NCBI GenBank assembly: GCA_944320735.1
Contig: CALUIQ010000224.1
Span: forward strand, 1-37,632
DNA from: an uncultured Bacteroides sp.
GTDB taxonomy: Bacteria; Bacteroidota; Bacteroidia; Bacteroidales; Bacteroidaceae
Direction of reading: 5' to 3'
Length of the DNA: 37,632 nucleotides
The notes beneath the pieces were generated by a model. That model saw only the letters and a list, made by a program, of their open reading frames with translations, was not told the DNA's origin and searched no databases. Every line of letters begins with the position of its first letter. Within the stretch, counting starts at the first letter, position 1. Both the position numbers and the translations under genes were made by a program. Below, piece after piece: positions 8,595 to 18,300 of this stretch.

Positions 8595-8759
8595 TCAGTT
8601 TTGAGGATTATATGTAAAGTCGCAGTATGGATATAAAGCCTTTACACCTTTGCGGTGATGGTGGCGGCATCGTTGATTTCTCCAATTGCTTATAGGAGGA
8701 AGGGCGCAGGAAGATGCCGCAAGCAGTGTCAAGCATAAAAGTAAGAGTGTTCTCATCAT
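8595..8759 (-). CDS. Small lipoprotein (54 residues), first gene of the sulfatase unit
   Basis: The frame runs from ATG at 8757-8759 to TGA at 8595-8597. The product begins MMRTLLLLCLTLLAASSC, a short lipoprotein signal with the lipidation Cys at residue 18, followed by only 36 residues, basic and rich in His, Arg and Tyr (RCRHHHRKG, LYPYCDFTYNPQN). The strongest support is positional: the start codon lies 42 bp from the -7 box of operator module A, exactly the distance between the matching -7 box and the SusC start. The sulfatase follows 27 bp later. The function is unknown; a lipid-anchored partner of the sulfatase or a remnant of a longer gene are both possible. Confidence 0.55.
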   Translation of the reverse strand: MMRTLLLLCLTLLAASSCALPPISNWRNQRCRHHHRKGVKALYPYCDFTYNPQN

Positions 8760-8800
8760 GCATGGTCTTAGATGGTTGTTATTCTATTGTTTTATCGCCT

Positions 8801-8883
8801 CAAAAGTAGCCTTTTCTCCCATACGTCGGGGGAGATATTTTCCAAATGAGGGTACACAAGAGTCCAAACCGTCCTTTTTAACA
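8801..8883 (-). promoter_or_regulatory. PUL operator-promoter module A
   Basis: Read on the minus strand, the conserved element starts with TGTTAA at 8883 and ends with CTCCCC at 8829, with half-sites TTGGAC and TTGGAA 22 bp apart. Exactly 20 bp follow and then the -7 box TACTTTTG at 8808-8801. It drives the small lipoprotein and sulfatase genes. Three further copies are at 18522-18604, 18659-18742 and 22070-22153. Binding by the HTCS of this locus is inferred. Confidence 0.8.
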
Positions 8884-8904
8884 CTTCGCACGGCTAAATG
8901 ACGT

Positions 8905-8996
8905 GCAAAGTAAGAAGCTTGCTTACTTCGCCAAGTATCCTTGCTTACTTTGCCATTTATTATTGGATACTTTGCCATTTATCCAAGGATGCTTGC
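8905..8996. repeat. Cluster of short direct and inverted word repeats
   Basis: The words CTTGCTTACTT, TACTTTGCCATTTAT (twice) and AAGTATCC/GGATACTT recur in direct and inverted orientation over about 90 bp. The stretch lies just upstream of operator A, between it and the GH3 3' end. The rest of 8997-9142 holds no gene or signal that I can support. Confidence 0.6.
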
Positions 8997-9142
8997 TACA
9001 GGACTTTCATTTTGCGCTCATACTGTCAAGTCTCTATAGAGTAAACATAGAAGAACATAAAGAGGGACTGTATGCGGTTAATAAAAGTTACAAGAATGAA
9101 GCGGATGAAAACAAGCCCTTTTTTAGGTCTCTAACTTAAGGA

Positions 9143-9207
9143 GGGAATGTTTCTAACATAGAGGGGGAATGTTAGAAACATTCGGGGTCTATGTTAGAAA
9201 CATTCCC
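9143..9207. repeat. Triple inverted repeat after the GH3 gene
   Basis: Perfect 18 bp arms (9143-9160 and 9190-9207, GGGAATGTTTCTAACATA and its complement) flank a third, self-complementary-related copy (9165-9183). The cluster begins about 30 bp after the GH3 stop. It may serve as a 3' end structure or terminator, but it lacks a U run, and a recombination site cannot be excluded. Confidence 0.6.
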
Positions 9208-9235
9208 AAGCCTTGCTTGGAAAAGTTTCTGCACT

Positions 9236-11803
9236 TTATTCCATTGTCATATTCAGTTGCTCCTGGCCGTCCACATCGACTGTTTGCTCTCCGTAACCTT
9301 CTTTTGAGAATACAAGGGTGTCGGTCGAACGGCAACGGAGGGTGTATTGGCCTTGGGCGTCGCTCACCGTCTCGGACTTACTCCCTTTTACCTTGACGCA
9401 GACTCCGGCAAGCAACGTGGCCTGCACGTCCCGGATGGTTCCTTTGACAACCATCGGCTTCCCGGACGCCTGGGCTTTCTTCGTTGTCTGATTCTCGGTG
9501 AGGCTCGTCTCTCCCGTCATAATCGGTTGGCCTACGTGGATGGATTGGGTAAACAGAATGTCGGCCGATGACGTTCCTACCATGATTTGAAACTCGCCCG
9601 GCTCCACGACATACTTCATTTCTGCATTGTATAAGCCTAATTCGCTTACAGGGATTGCGACATGCGCCTTGACCGTGCTTTGAGCCGGAACCGACACTTT
9701 GGCAATGCCTTTCAGCTGTTTGACGGGCATGACGACGCTGCTGTAGACGTCTTTCACATAAACCTGCATGACGCTTTTCCCTTCTCTGTCGCTCAGGTTC
9801 CTCAAGGCTGCCGTTACCCGTATGGTGTCGGAGTATTGGTAGCTTTCCTTATCAACCTTGAAGTTTTCGTAAGCAAAGTCGGCATAGCTCAGTCCGAAGC
9901 CGAAAGGCCACAACGGTTCCGGCGCAGAGAATACATAATCGCGTCCCGGCTTGTTGAGGCTGCCCGGCGAACGATAGAAACCATTGTCCGAAGGAAGGCG
10001 GTTGTAGTGTACCGGCAGGTGCCCGACACTTTGGGGGATGGAATAGCAAAGCCGCCCCGAAGGATTGACTTTGCCAAACAGCACGTCGGCAATGACTTCG
10101 CCTTCGCGTTCGCCTCCATACCATTGGAACAAGATGGCCGGGATGTGTTCTTTCTCCCACGCGATGGAGAAGGGACGTCCCGTGACTACGACCAAGACCA
10201 CCGGCTTGCCCGTCCCGTATAGTTGTTTCACCAGTTCGCCTTGCACGCCCGTCAGGTTCAAGTCGGTCAAGTCATATCCTTCGCCGCACGTGGCGTTCCT
10301 GTAATCGCGTGCCAGCGAGGCACTGGCCGAGCCTACAAACAGCAGCACGACATCCGATTGCCGGGCCGCTTCCACCGCCTCCGCAAAGCCGGAAGTGTCG
10401 TCCGACACCAAATCGCATCCTTGGGCGTAACGGACGGCAACTCTGTCTCCTACATAGCGGCGTATGCCCGCCAAGGGAGTCACGCCGTCTTGGTTGCTAC
10501 GGCTCCACGTATAATCGCCAAACTGCACTTGGTCGGCATTCGGACCGATGACGGCGATGGATTTCAGCTTGGAGAGGTCGAGCGGCAACAAGTCGTTTTC
10601 ATTCTTTACAAGGACGACGCTTTCTTCCGATATGCGGCGGGACAACGCCACATGCTCTTCGGTGTGTACACGCTCGTCGTATTCCTCCGGCGGTGTGCCG
10701 TAAGGATGTTCAAACAGGCCGGCCTTGAACTTGGCGTACAAAATGCGTGCGCAAGCCCGGTCGATGTATTTCACGTCCAGCTCCCCCTTTTCTACCATCG
10801 AAGCCAGGTGGGTATAGGTGTTGCTGGAAGCTTCCAAGTCCGTTCCTGCCGTTAATGCCATTTTGGCCGCGTCCTGCAAGGTAGGCGCCACTTTATGGAA
10901 GCTATGCAGCATGGAGATGGCTCCCCAGTCGGAATACGTATATCCTTTAAATCCCCATTCCTTCCGCAGCACATCGGTCAGCAGCCACGTGGAGGCGGTA
11001 TTGGGAATGCGGTTGGTAGAGTTGTAAGTGGTCATGACAGCATTGATGCCTGTCCGCTTCACGGCCAACTCGTAGGGCTTCAGGTATATTTCGCGCAAGT
11101 CTCTTTCCGTGACTTCTGTGGAAGCGAGGTTCAGTCCCGAAGTCGACACGCCATGAGGCCCCAGGTGCTTCAGCATCGGCGAGATTCCCCCGTCCAAGTA
11201 ACCGTTTATTTCCTCCAAGCCCATGAGGGTGTTCAAGAAAGGATCCTCGCCGAAACTCTCTTCGGTCCGTCCCCAACGCAAGTCACGAACCACATCCAGC
11301 ACAGGCGACAGCACTTGGTTGACATTCATCGCGTGCAATTCCGTTGAGATGGCGCGGGTCATCTGGTAGGCCAAAGGGGGATTGAACGTGCAGCCTAACG
11401 CCACCGCTTGCGGGAAAATGGTGGCCCCGTCTTGTGCCGCGCCGTGCAGTGACTCCGCCACCACAAAGATGGGGATGCCCAAGCGGGTCTTTTCCACGCA
11501 GTAGGTTTGTACGGTCCTTGCGTAGCGGGCCAGTTCTTTCCCCGATAGCGGAAGGCCTTCCACGGCTCCTCGTCCGGTGCTTCCCAGTAGCTTTTCCAGT
11601 TTCTGCTCGTCCACGGTATTGTCCGCGTTCAAGATGCTTCCCGCATGGACGTGCCGCAATTGGGCGATTTTCTCTTCCAGGGTCATCCGGCTCAGCAGGT
11701 CGTCCACCCGCTCTTCCACCGGACGGGTCGCGTCTTTGTAGACTTGCGCGGAGGCGGACACGCCGACAAGCCATACGAATAAGAATAAATAGTTGCGTAA
11801 CAT
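9236..11803 (-). CDS. GH3 glycoside hydrolase with C-terminal carboxypeptidase-regulatory-like domain
   Basis: The 855-residue exported enzyme (signal peptide ending VSASAQ) has the full GH3 layout. The TIM barrel carries the nucleophile in YTYSDWGAIS (Asp292), the alpha/beta sandwich contains CGEGYD and LFQWYGGEREGEVIADVLFG, and an FN3-like domain spans about 690-765. GH3 enzymes of this kind are exo-acting beta-glucosidases or beta-xylosidases; specificity cannot be read. Unusually, about 80 further residues form a carboxypeptidase-D-regulatory-like beta-sandwich (VVKGTIRDVQATLLAGVCVKVKG, then VSDAQGQYTL), the domain normally found at the N-terminus of SusC. The gene is separated from GH88 by a strong terminator and has its own promoter at 12106-12113. 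Confidence 0.93.
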   Translation of the reverse strand: MLRNYLFLFVWLVGVSASAQVYKDATRPVEERVDDLLSRMTLEEKIAQLRHVHAGSILNADNTVDEQKLEKLLGSTGRGAVEGLPLSGKELARYARTVQTYCVEKTRLGIPIFVVAESLHGAAQDGATIFPQAVALGCTFNPPLAYQMTRAISTELHAMNVNQVLSPVLDVVRDLRWGRTEESFGEDPFLNTLMGLEEINGYLDGGISPMLKHLGPHGVSTSGLNLASTEVTERDLREIYLKPYELAVKRTGINAVMTTYNSTNRIPNTASTWLLTDVLRKEWGFKGYTYSDWGAISMLHSFHKVAPTLQDAAKMALTAGTDLEASSNTYTHLASMVEKGELDVKYIDRACARILYAKFKAGLFEHPYGTPPEEYDERVHTEEHVALSRRISEESVVLVKNENDLLPLDLSKLKSIAVIGPNADQVQFGDYTWSRSNQDGVTPLAGIRRYVGDRVAVRYAQGCDLVSDDTSGFAEAVEAARQSDVVLLFVGSASASLARDYRNATCGEGYDLTDLNLTGVQGELVKQLYGTGKPVVLVVVTGRPFSIAWEKEHIPAILFQWYGGEREGEVIADVLFGKVNPSGRLCYSIPQSVGHLPVHYNRLPSDNGFYRSPGSLNKPGRDYVFSAPEPLWPFGFGLSYADFAYENFKVDKESYQYSDTIRVTAALRNLSDREGKSVMQVYVKDVYSSVVMPVKQLKGIAKVSVPAQSTVKAHVAIPVSELGLYNAEMKYVVEPGEFQIMVGTSSADILFTQSIHVGQPIMTGETSLTENQTTKKAQASGKPMVVKGTIRDVQATLLAGVCVKVKGSKSETVSDAQGQYTLRCRSTDTLVFSKEGYGEQTVDVDGQEQLNMTME

Positions 11804-11838
11804 GGTTTTAAGGGTTTAAATAAGTAAATTCACTTCAT

Positions 11839-12117
11839 ATTATACTTTGTGCGGGATAGATTTGTGCATTCCTAAATGAGAATTTATCGGGCTGATTTAT
11901 CGAACACAGAGACACGGAGACACAGAGATTTATTTTCTTTTGTCATGTCGAGCGTAGTCGAGACATCTCATATAACACTGAGTATCTGTTCTATGTGAGA
12001 CCCCTCGACTACGCTCGGGGTGACAGAGACATAATAAAAAACCTTTTAATCTCTGTGTCTCCGTGTCTCTGTGTTCATAAGATAAATCCTCATTTTCATC
12101 CCGCACAAAGATAATAC
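11839..12117. repeat. Long nested inverted repeat in the GH3 leader
   Basis: Three nested pairs of inverted arms cover this stretch: an outer pair around TTGTGCGGGAT (about 11839-11858 and 12099-12117), a middle pair of about 28 bp (11902-11930 and 12048-12076, CAGAGACACGGAGACACAGA type), and an inner pair around GAGCGTAGTCGAG (11942-11972 and 11992-12026). The elements resemble dispersed intergenic repeats common in Bacteroidota. If transcription starts at the -7 box at 12106-12113, the whole structure falls in the 5' leader of the GH3 mRNA. No transposase gene or clear target-site duplication is visible. Confidence 0.75.
12106..12113 (-). promoter_or_regulatory. -7 box for the GH3 gene
   Basis: The minus strand reads TATCTTTG, an exact -7 match, upstream of the GH3 gene and downstream of the GH88 terminator. 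It would give a leader of about 295 nt. The conserved PUL operator is absent, so GH3 may be controlled differently from the rest of the locus. Confidence 0.45.
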
Positions 12118-12189
12118 TTTCTGCGAAATTAGTCCATTGTCATTGGTCAATTACCCATTGTGCGCTTAGTTTCTTGTCCCTGCCTATGT

Positions 12190-12252
12190 AGCAAAAAGAA
12201 AGCCTCCCTTTCTCTACACTTTCGTCTCAGCAAGGTGTAGGAAAGGGAGGCT
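12190..12252 (-). terminator. Rho-independent terminator after GH88
   Basis: On the minus strand, arms AGCCTCCCTTTC (12252-12241) and GAAAGGGAGGCT (12212-12201), extended by a short inner pair, form a GC-rich hairpin that begins 10 bp after the GH88 stop. It is followed by the U-rich run TTTCTTTTT. It ends the susC-susD-GH88 transcript. Confidence 0.85.
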
Positions 12253-12262
12253 GGGGGGATGA

Positions 12263-13534
12263 TTAAAGCGGTTTCTTTCCGTCCAGCATCCGGTCGTAGC
12301 GGTAGAGGGCTTCGAGGAAATAGTAGTCCGCATAGGTGAGCGGCACGTCAATCTCCGAGTTTTGCGGGATGGCGCCTGTGCTGTGCATCAAGATGAAATT
12401 GCCGTTCTTGCCCAGTTCGGCGCGGTACTTGCCGCTGCCCAGGGTGTGCAGGATGGCTTTGGCTCCTTCCAGATACTTCCGGCTCTTGTCACCTTTTACG
12501 TACGTGCTCAGTTCCAGCAAGGCGGAAGCCGTGCAGGCTGCGGCGGAAGCGTCGCGGTAATTGAGCACTACCTTGTTGGCGTTGGAGCGGACACCCGGCA
12601 CATAGCCCGGCTGGTTGGCGTTGAAGTCCCACCACGCCACTTTGTCCGAAGGCAGGTTGGGGTGGTCGAGGTAGAAGTCCGCCATGCCTTGCGCCGTCTT
12701 CAGGAAACGCTTGTCGCCCGTCTCGCGGTAGCACATCGTGAAGCCGTAGATGCCCCACGCCTGCCCGCGGCTCCATGCCGAGTTGTCCGAGTAGCCTTGC
12801 GAAGTCTCTCCCTTGATGGGCTTGCCCGTCTCCTTGTCGTAATAGACGATGTGGAAGCAGCTGTAGTCGTCGCGCACTTGGTTCTGCATGGTGTGCTCGG
12901 CGTGTGAGATGGCCACGTCCTTAAACGAATCGTCGCCCGTCACCTTGGACGCGTAGAACAGCAGTTCCAGGTTCATCATGTTGTCGATGATGACGGGGAA
13001 GTCGTACACCTTGTCGCCATGCCAGGAGCGGAAGCCGTTCCACGACTGGATGACGCCCGCTTTGGGGCGGAAGCGCGTGCAGAGCGAGCAGGCGGACTCC
13101 ACCAGGATGTCCTTGTACTCCGGCTGCGGCTCGAAGCGGTTGGCGTTGCCATAGCTGCAATACATCATGAAGCCGATGTCGTGATTGTCCGTGAAGCTCT
13201 TGATGGGTTCCATCTTCTGTGTGTAGACCAAAGCGGAATCCTGTAAGGCGGAATCGTCCAAATATTCGGAGATGTACCACAGCGAGCCGGGGAAGAATCC
13301 TGCTGTCCACAGGTAGATGCTTCCCTTGGAGGGGGTGCCGTCTTTACGCAAACTGTGCGGCATCACGCCTTTGCCTTCCTTGCCCTGCGGGGGCGTCTTC
13401 AGCATGAGTTGGTATTGCTCGGCCGCAAACGTCATGTTCTCTTTCACAAACGCTTTCTCAGCGTCCGGCGTTTGGGCCGAAGCCATTACGCCGGACAAGC
13501 AGAAAGCTACAATCATTTTTACCTTATTGTTCAT
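12263..13534 (-). CDS. GH88 unsaturated glucuronyl hydrolase
   Basis: The 423-residue exported protein (signal peptide ending VMASAQ) is an alpha6/alpha6-barrel hydrolase. It removes the 4,5-unsaturated uronic acid left at the non-reducing end by polysaccharide lyases. The two catalytic Asp positions are visible as Asp119 in NHDIGFMMYCSYG and Asp184 in IIDNMMNLELL; their spacing (65) is close to that of the characterised Bacillus enzyme (Asp88/Asp149, from memory). Other family signatures are YLWTAGFFPGSLW, SAWSRGQAWGIYGF and DASAAACTASALLEL. It follows susD by 34 bp and is the last gene of that unit. Its presence pairs with the lyase domain encoded at 24669-27587. Confidence 0.95.
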   Translation of the reverse strand: MNNKVKMIVAFCLSGVMASAQTPDAEKAFVKENMTFAAEQYQLMLKTPPQGKEGKGVMPHSLRKDGTPSKGSIYLWTAGFFPGSLWYISEYLDDSALQDSALVYTQKMEPIKSFTDNHDIGFMMYCSYGNANRFEPQPEYKDILVESACSLCTRFRPKAGVIQSWNGFRSWHGDKVYDFPVIIDNMMNLELLFYASKVTGDDSFKDVAISHAEHTMQNQVRDDYSCFHIVYYDKETGKPIKGETSQGYSDNSAWSRGQAWGIYGFTMCYRETGDKRFLKTAQGMADFYLDHPNLPSDKVAWWDFNANQPGYVPGVRSNANKVVLNYRDASAAACTASALLELSTYVKGDKSRKYLEGAKAILHTLGSGKYRAELGKNGNFILMHSTGAIPQNSEIDVPLTYADYYFLEALYRYDRMLDGKKPL

Positions 13535-13568
13535 ATTGATATAGAATATTCATTGATACCTATTTTGA

Positions 13569-15290
13569 TTACCAGCCGGGGTTCTGTTCGCCCAGGTTTG
13601 CGTTGCGCTCGAATTCGACGGCGGGAACGGGGAACAGATAGTCGCGTTCCTTGAACACGCGGGTGTAGCGTTGCTCGCCAATGATATCCGTGTAGGGGAA
13701 GTTTAGCTTCTCCATGGCGAGCCCCCAACGCCTCAGGTCGCTAAAGCGGTGTCCCTCGCAAGCCAATTCCACTGCACGTTCCTGCACGATGCGCTGGAAC
13801 ACTTCCTCCTTGGAACGGGCTTCCAGCCAGGCGGGACCGCTGTTCAGGGCCGGCATGTGGGTGGACGGACGCTGGCGCACTTGGTTGATCAAGGCTACGG
13901 CATCGTCCTGACGATCCAGTTCGTTGTAGCATTCGGCCAACATCAGCAATACATCAGCATAGCGGATGAGCGGGAAATCTACGGGTGAGTTCTCACGGCT
14001 TACCAGTGTGCCATCCATGTCACCTTCGGGAACAAACTTGCGCCAATAATAATTGTAGTGTCCCAAATTGTCACGGATAAATCCGTTGGCCTCATTCACA
14101 CCGGTAGCTACGACATATTCTATCATTCGGGGGTCACGTCCGTTACAGCCATAATAGGTGGAGTAAGGAGTAATCAATGTCTGCTCCATACGCGGGTCGC
14201 GGTCTTCGTAAATTTGGCGGATTTTATCCTTATCGGCAGGATAAGTCGCCACCGCCGTATTGTCATCCGTCAAGGTCGCCCAAAAGGTATTTTTCTGTAT
14301 CTCGGCACTTTCGTTGAAGCCGGGAAAATAGTCGTTCCAATTGAATTTGGAGCCATCCTTGTTCTCATACATGTCGGCCAAAATGTCGGTGGGCATGCAG
14401 TTGTTCCAACCACCGGCAAAGGAAGCGCGTGTCCCCAAACGCAGCGCATAAGGCATACCAAACTCTTGCCCTGTACCATTAATGGCTTGTATACTGAAAA
14501 TGATTTCAGCGCATTGGTCTGCTGTCAATGTGAACAGGTCAGGATAGCTGTCGTTCAGTTTATAGCCGTAACCGCGTCCTTGCGGATCATTGACGATTTC
14601 CTCAAAATCGTTCTTCGCTCCTTCGTAATCTTTAGCAAACAGTTTTACCTTGCCTCGAAGTGCTACGGCAGCTCCACGGGTGGCGCGACCGTATTCGCTT
14701 CCTTCCCACTTTACGGGCAGTACGTCCACGGCTGCATCCAAGTCATTTAAAATGAACTGACGGGTTTCTTCTGCCGTAGAACGGGATTTTTTCATATTCA
14801 TAAACTCATTGCCTACGATGGTTGTTTCATCATAAAGAGGCACACCGCCATAGAAGTCTAATAGATGGAAGTAGAACAAAGCACGAATGAAGTGGGCTTC
14901 TCCCTTGTAAACGGCCTTCAGATCGTCCGACATCTCCACATTGTCCACATTCTGCAACATCAGGTTGGCACGGAAAATACCATCATAGCAAGTCTGCCAT
15001 TTACTGTTTATAATGCCACCAGAACGTTCAGTGTAAGTTCCTTTTATAACGGATGGATATTGCCAGTTATTGTAATCCATGGCTATTTCACTCAAGGCAT
15101 CGTGATTGTAATAAGCACCAAAGGCATTTTCGTTGCGCAAGTCGGCGTACATCGCTACCATTCCCTGATGAGCATGCTCTTCTGTCTGCCAGAAAGTACC
15201 GGAACTCATCTTGTCATGTGGATACTGATCCAAATCATAACAACTGGTCATTAGCCCCGCAGCGGCTAAAAGCAATATATATTTTTTCAT
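13569..15290 (-). CDS. SusD/RagB-family glycan-binding lipoprotein
   Basis: This is a surface lipoprotein of 573 residues. The start at 15288-15290 is chosen because it gives a lipoprotein signal (MKKYILLLAAAGLMTSC) directly before the mature part; the longer frame would overlap susC. SusD hallmarks are the N-terminal DLDQYPHDKMSSGTFWQTEEHA, the TPR-like helical core (EAHFIRALFYFHLLDFYGGVPLYDE), PLIRYADVLLMLAECYNEL, and the C-terminal ERAVELACEGHRFSDLRRWG. It caps the SusC transporter and binds the target glycan at the cell surface. The gap to susC is 19 bp. The glycan cannot be predicted from the sequence alone. Confidence 0.97.
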   Translation of the reverse strand: MKKYILLLAAAGLMTSCYDLDQYPHDKMSSGTFWQTEEHAHQGMVAMYADLRNENAFGAYYNHDALSEIAMDYNNWQYPSVIKGTYTERSGGIINSKWQTCYDGIFRANLMLQNVDNVEMSDDLKAVYKGEAHFIRALFYFHLLDFYGGVPLYDETTIVGNEFMNMKKSRSTAEETRQFILNDLDAAVDVLPVKWEGSEYGRATRGAAVALRGKVKLFAKDYEGAKNDFEEIVNDPQGRGYGYKLNDSYPDLFTLTADQCAEIIFSIQAINGTGQEFGMPYALRLGTRASFAGGWNNCMPTDILADMYENKDGSKFNWNDYFPGFNESAEIQKNTFWATLTDDNTAVATYPADKDKIRQIYEDRDPRMEQTLITPYSTYYGCNGRDPRMIEYVVATGVNEANGFIRDNLGHYNYYWRKFVPEGDMDGTLVSRENSPVDFPLIRYADVLLMLAECYNELDRQDDAVALINQVRQRPSTHMPALNSGPAWLEARSKEEVFQRIVQERAVELACEGHRFSDLRRWGLAMEKLNFPYTDIIGEQRYTRVFKERDYLFPVPAVEFERNANLGEQNPGW

Positions 15291-15309
15291 ATGTTTGACT
15301 ATATTTATA

Positions 15310-18300
15310 TTAGAATGAAACATTAAGTCCGAAAGAAGCCTGACGGATGGTCGGATAAGTCAGTTTGGTGGTTTCCGGATCCAATCCCGTGAAGCTTGTA
15401 AATGTAAAGAAATTCTCCAAACTACAGAACACACGTACACGACTCAGTGAAGCGGCCTGTACCCATTTCTTTGGCAGTGAATAGCCTAATTGGATATTGC
15501 GAATCTTAAAGAACCGCTTGTCCGTTTCCCAAATGGTGCTGTTTTGTGTGTTGCGGCTATCGTTAATTAACAGACGAGGATACTTGGCAGGGGTGGTACG
15601 GCCTTCATACCAACGGCCATCGGCAATTTCCTGTCCAATCTGATAACCACTAGAAGGCAAATTCGTAGTGTGCATAGTTTGGTATTGGCATATTTGGCTA
15701 CCCGTACCGGACATCAGCATGGAGAAGTCCCATCCTTTCCACTCAAAACCCAAACTGATGTCATAGAATAAGCGTGGAGTATCACCGTGTCCCATTGGTA
15801 CCTTATCATTATCATCCAGAATACCATTTCCATTCATATCTTTATAAAGTACATCACCCATTTCCGGACGAGGATATTTCGAGAAAGGATCCACCTTATT
15901 ACCGTCTTTGTCATACGAGTTGTTTGCCAACCATTCTACATAGTCCAAATCTTCTTGTGTCTGAATAATGCGGTCGGCTACTAATACGTACTGCACATTG
16001 ATCGGATAACCTTCCTTAATCATCTTACTACCTTCGATGCTGGGCTCAGTCCCTTTAAATTTCGTCACTTTGTTGTCCACAAACGTGAAGTTCGCGCCAA
16101 TATTGTAATGGAAATCTTTGATTCGGTCCGACCAATTTAATGAAAGCTCAAAACCTTGATTACGCACCTTGGCACTATTTTGCGTTGGAATAGAAGCATT
16201 ACCATGTACCAATGGAGCCGGCAAGTCAATCAAAATGTCAGAAGTCAGCTTATGGAAATATTCCAGCGTTCCGGACAAACGGTTGTTCAATACGGTAAAG
16301 TCTACGGCCGCATTCGTAATGGCCGTACTCTCCCAGGTCAATGCGCCATTGGCTAACGCAGTTTGTGTCATACCAACTTGCAGCACATTGCCCAATCCAT
16401 AGTTAGCCTGCGCATACGAAGCGATGGCCATGTAATCATTATCCAAATAATTGTTGCCTAGCATACCGTAGGACACGCGGAGTTTCAAGGCATCCAACCA
16501 ACTACGGGTATTCTCCATAAAGGCTTCTTGGTCAACGCGCCATCCGGCAGAAAATGAGGGGAAATAACCCCAACGATTGCTATCCAGAAAGCGGGAAGAA
16601 GCGTCAGCACGCAAGTTGGCTTCCAACAAATACTTGTCTGCCCAGCCCAAGTTGATGCGACCGAAATAAGAACGCATAGCCCACTCTTTGTGATAGCCGC
16701 TTGTTTCGGAGTCGCTGGTGGCGCCATCAATTACGTCTACAGAGGGGTCTATCCAGTCATACCGCTTGGCAGTGAATTGGCGGTCGCGGCGCATTTCCTG
16801 GCTGGCACCCAGCATGACGTTCAAGCTCAATTGATTGTCAACAAAATTGTTCTCGTAACGGATGACTCCATCCATGAACATGCGTTCAATCTTACGGTTA
16901 GAGTTGTAAATATACGAACGGTCTGTAGCAGCACGTACAACGCTCTCCGTCTGGAAATCCCAAAGATCGTTCAAATTCGGTTTGGACCAGTTGTCCTTGT
17001 CTGTCAATTCATACGAATAAGAACCAGAGATACTTAAGCCTTTAAACGGAGTAATCGTGCCGTTGAAAGCCGCACGGAAATTACGTTCTTTCTTATTACC
17101 GCTATCCCGGTACAGATAAGCCAATGGATTGTTGGTCTGAATGTCCTCGCCTGCGGCCTGCGCACCACCGAAACGTCCGTCAGGCGAACGGAGCACGATA
17201 CCCGGTGTACTGGCATAACCATAAGTGAACACATCATCGATACGGTCGGATCCGATTTCATTATTGGAAAGATAGCCGTTCAGTTTCATGCCTAAAGTCA
17301 GCCATTTGGTCGGCTTGGCCTCTACGTTCGAACGGAAGCTGTAACGCTCGTAACCGGAATTGTCGATAATACCCGGATTGTTGGTATAACCAAAGGATGA
17401 ATAAAACGACAACTTGTCCGTACCACCACTTACCGATAAGTTATGATTGGTAGCTACCGCCGTTTGAAATATTTCGTCTACCCAGTCCGTATTGGGGTAA
17501 AGCAACGGGTTGCGTCCGGCATCGTTCCGCCAAGCGTCAATCACTGCCTGGTCGAACTGCGGACCTTCACCCGAATTGGCCCGTGCTTCGTTACGCAGTT
17601 CCATAAATGTCGCATAGTCACTCACTGCCTCAATAGTCTTTCCGACAGACTCCAATGAAGCATATCCCGTGTAGTCTACGTTGATTTTACCCTGTTTACC
17701 TTTCTTGGTTGTAATCAAGATCACACCATTGGCCGCACGCGAACCATAGATAGAAGCTGAAGCGGCATCCTTCAGCACCGTCATGCTTTCTACATCCTGT
17801 GGAAACACAGTATTGATGTTACTCTCTACCCCATCAATAATAATCAATGGAGATGAATCATTCAGTGTGCCTTGACCACGAATTAAAATAGAGGCATTAT
17901 CGTCTCCCGGTTTGTTACTACTAGACGTAACCGATACACCTGCCGCCATACCGGCCAAACCTGAAGAAAGGTTCGTGATAGGACGCTTTTCCGCAATATC
18001 TTCCATATTCACAGAAGAAACGGAACCGGTCAGGTTCACTTTCTTCTGCGAGGCGTAACCTACAACCACTACTTCGTCAATCAACTCTGTGTCCTGCTGA
18101 AGCTGGATGGAAAAGTTGCTTTGCGAGCCTACCACAATTTCCTGTTCCTTGTATCCCACATACGTAATTTGCAATACGGCACCCGCCGGAACATTGGCCA
18201 ACGAGAATTTTCCGTCCAAATCCGTGATGGCACCAATCGTAGTATCCTTCACGCGTACATTTACACCAATCACCGGTTCGCCAGTCTCATCTACAATCGT

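Noticed and set aside
8784..8978. Possible 64-residue minus-strand protein
   Set aside because: The frame runs through operator module A and the word repeats; the promoter position excludes it as the first gene.
11839..12117. Complete insertion sequence or transposon
   Set aside because: There is no transposase frame and no clear target-site duplication; only nested inverted arms are visible.
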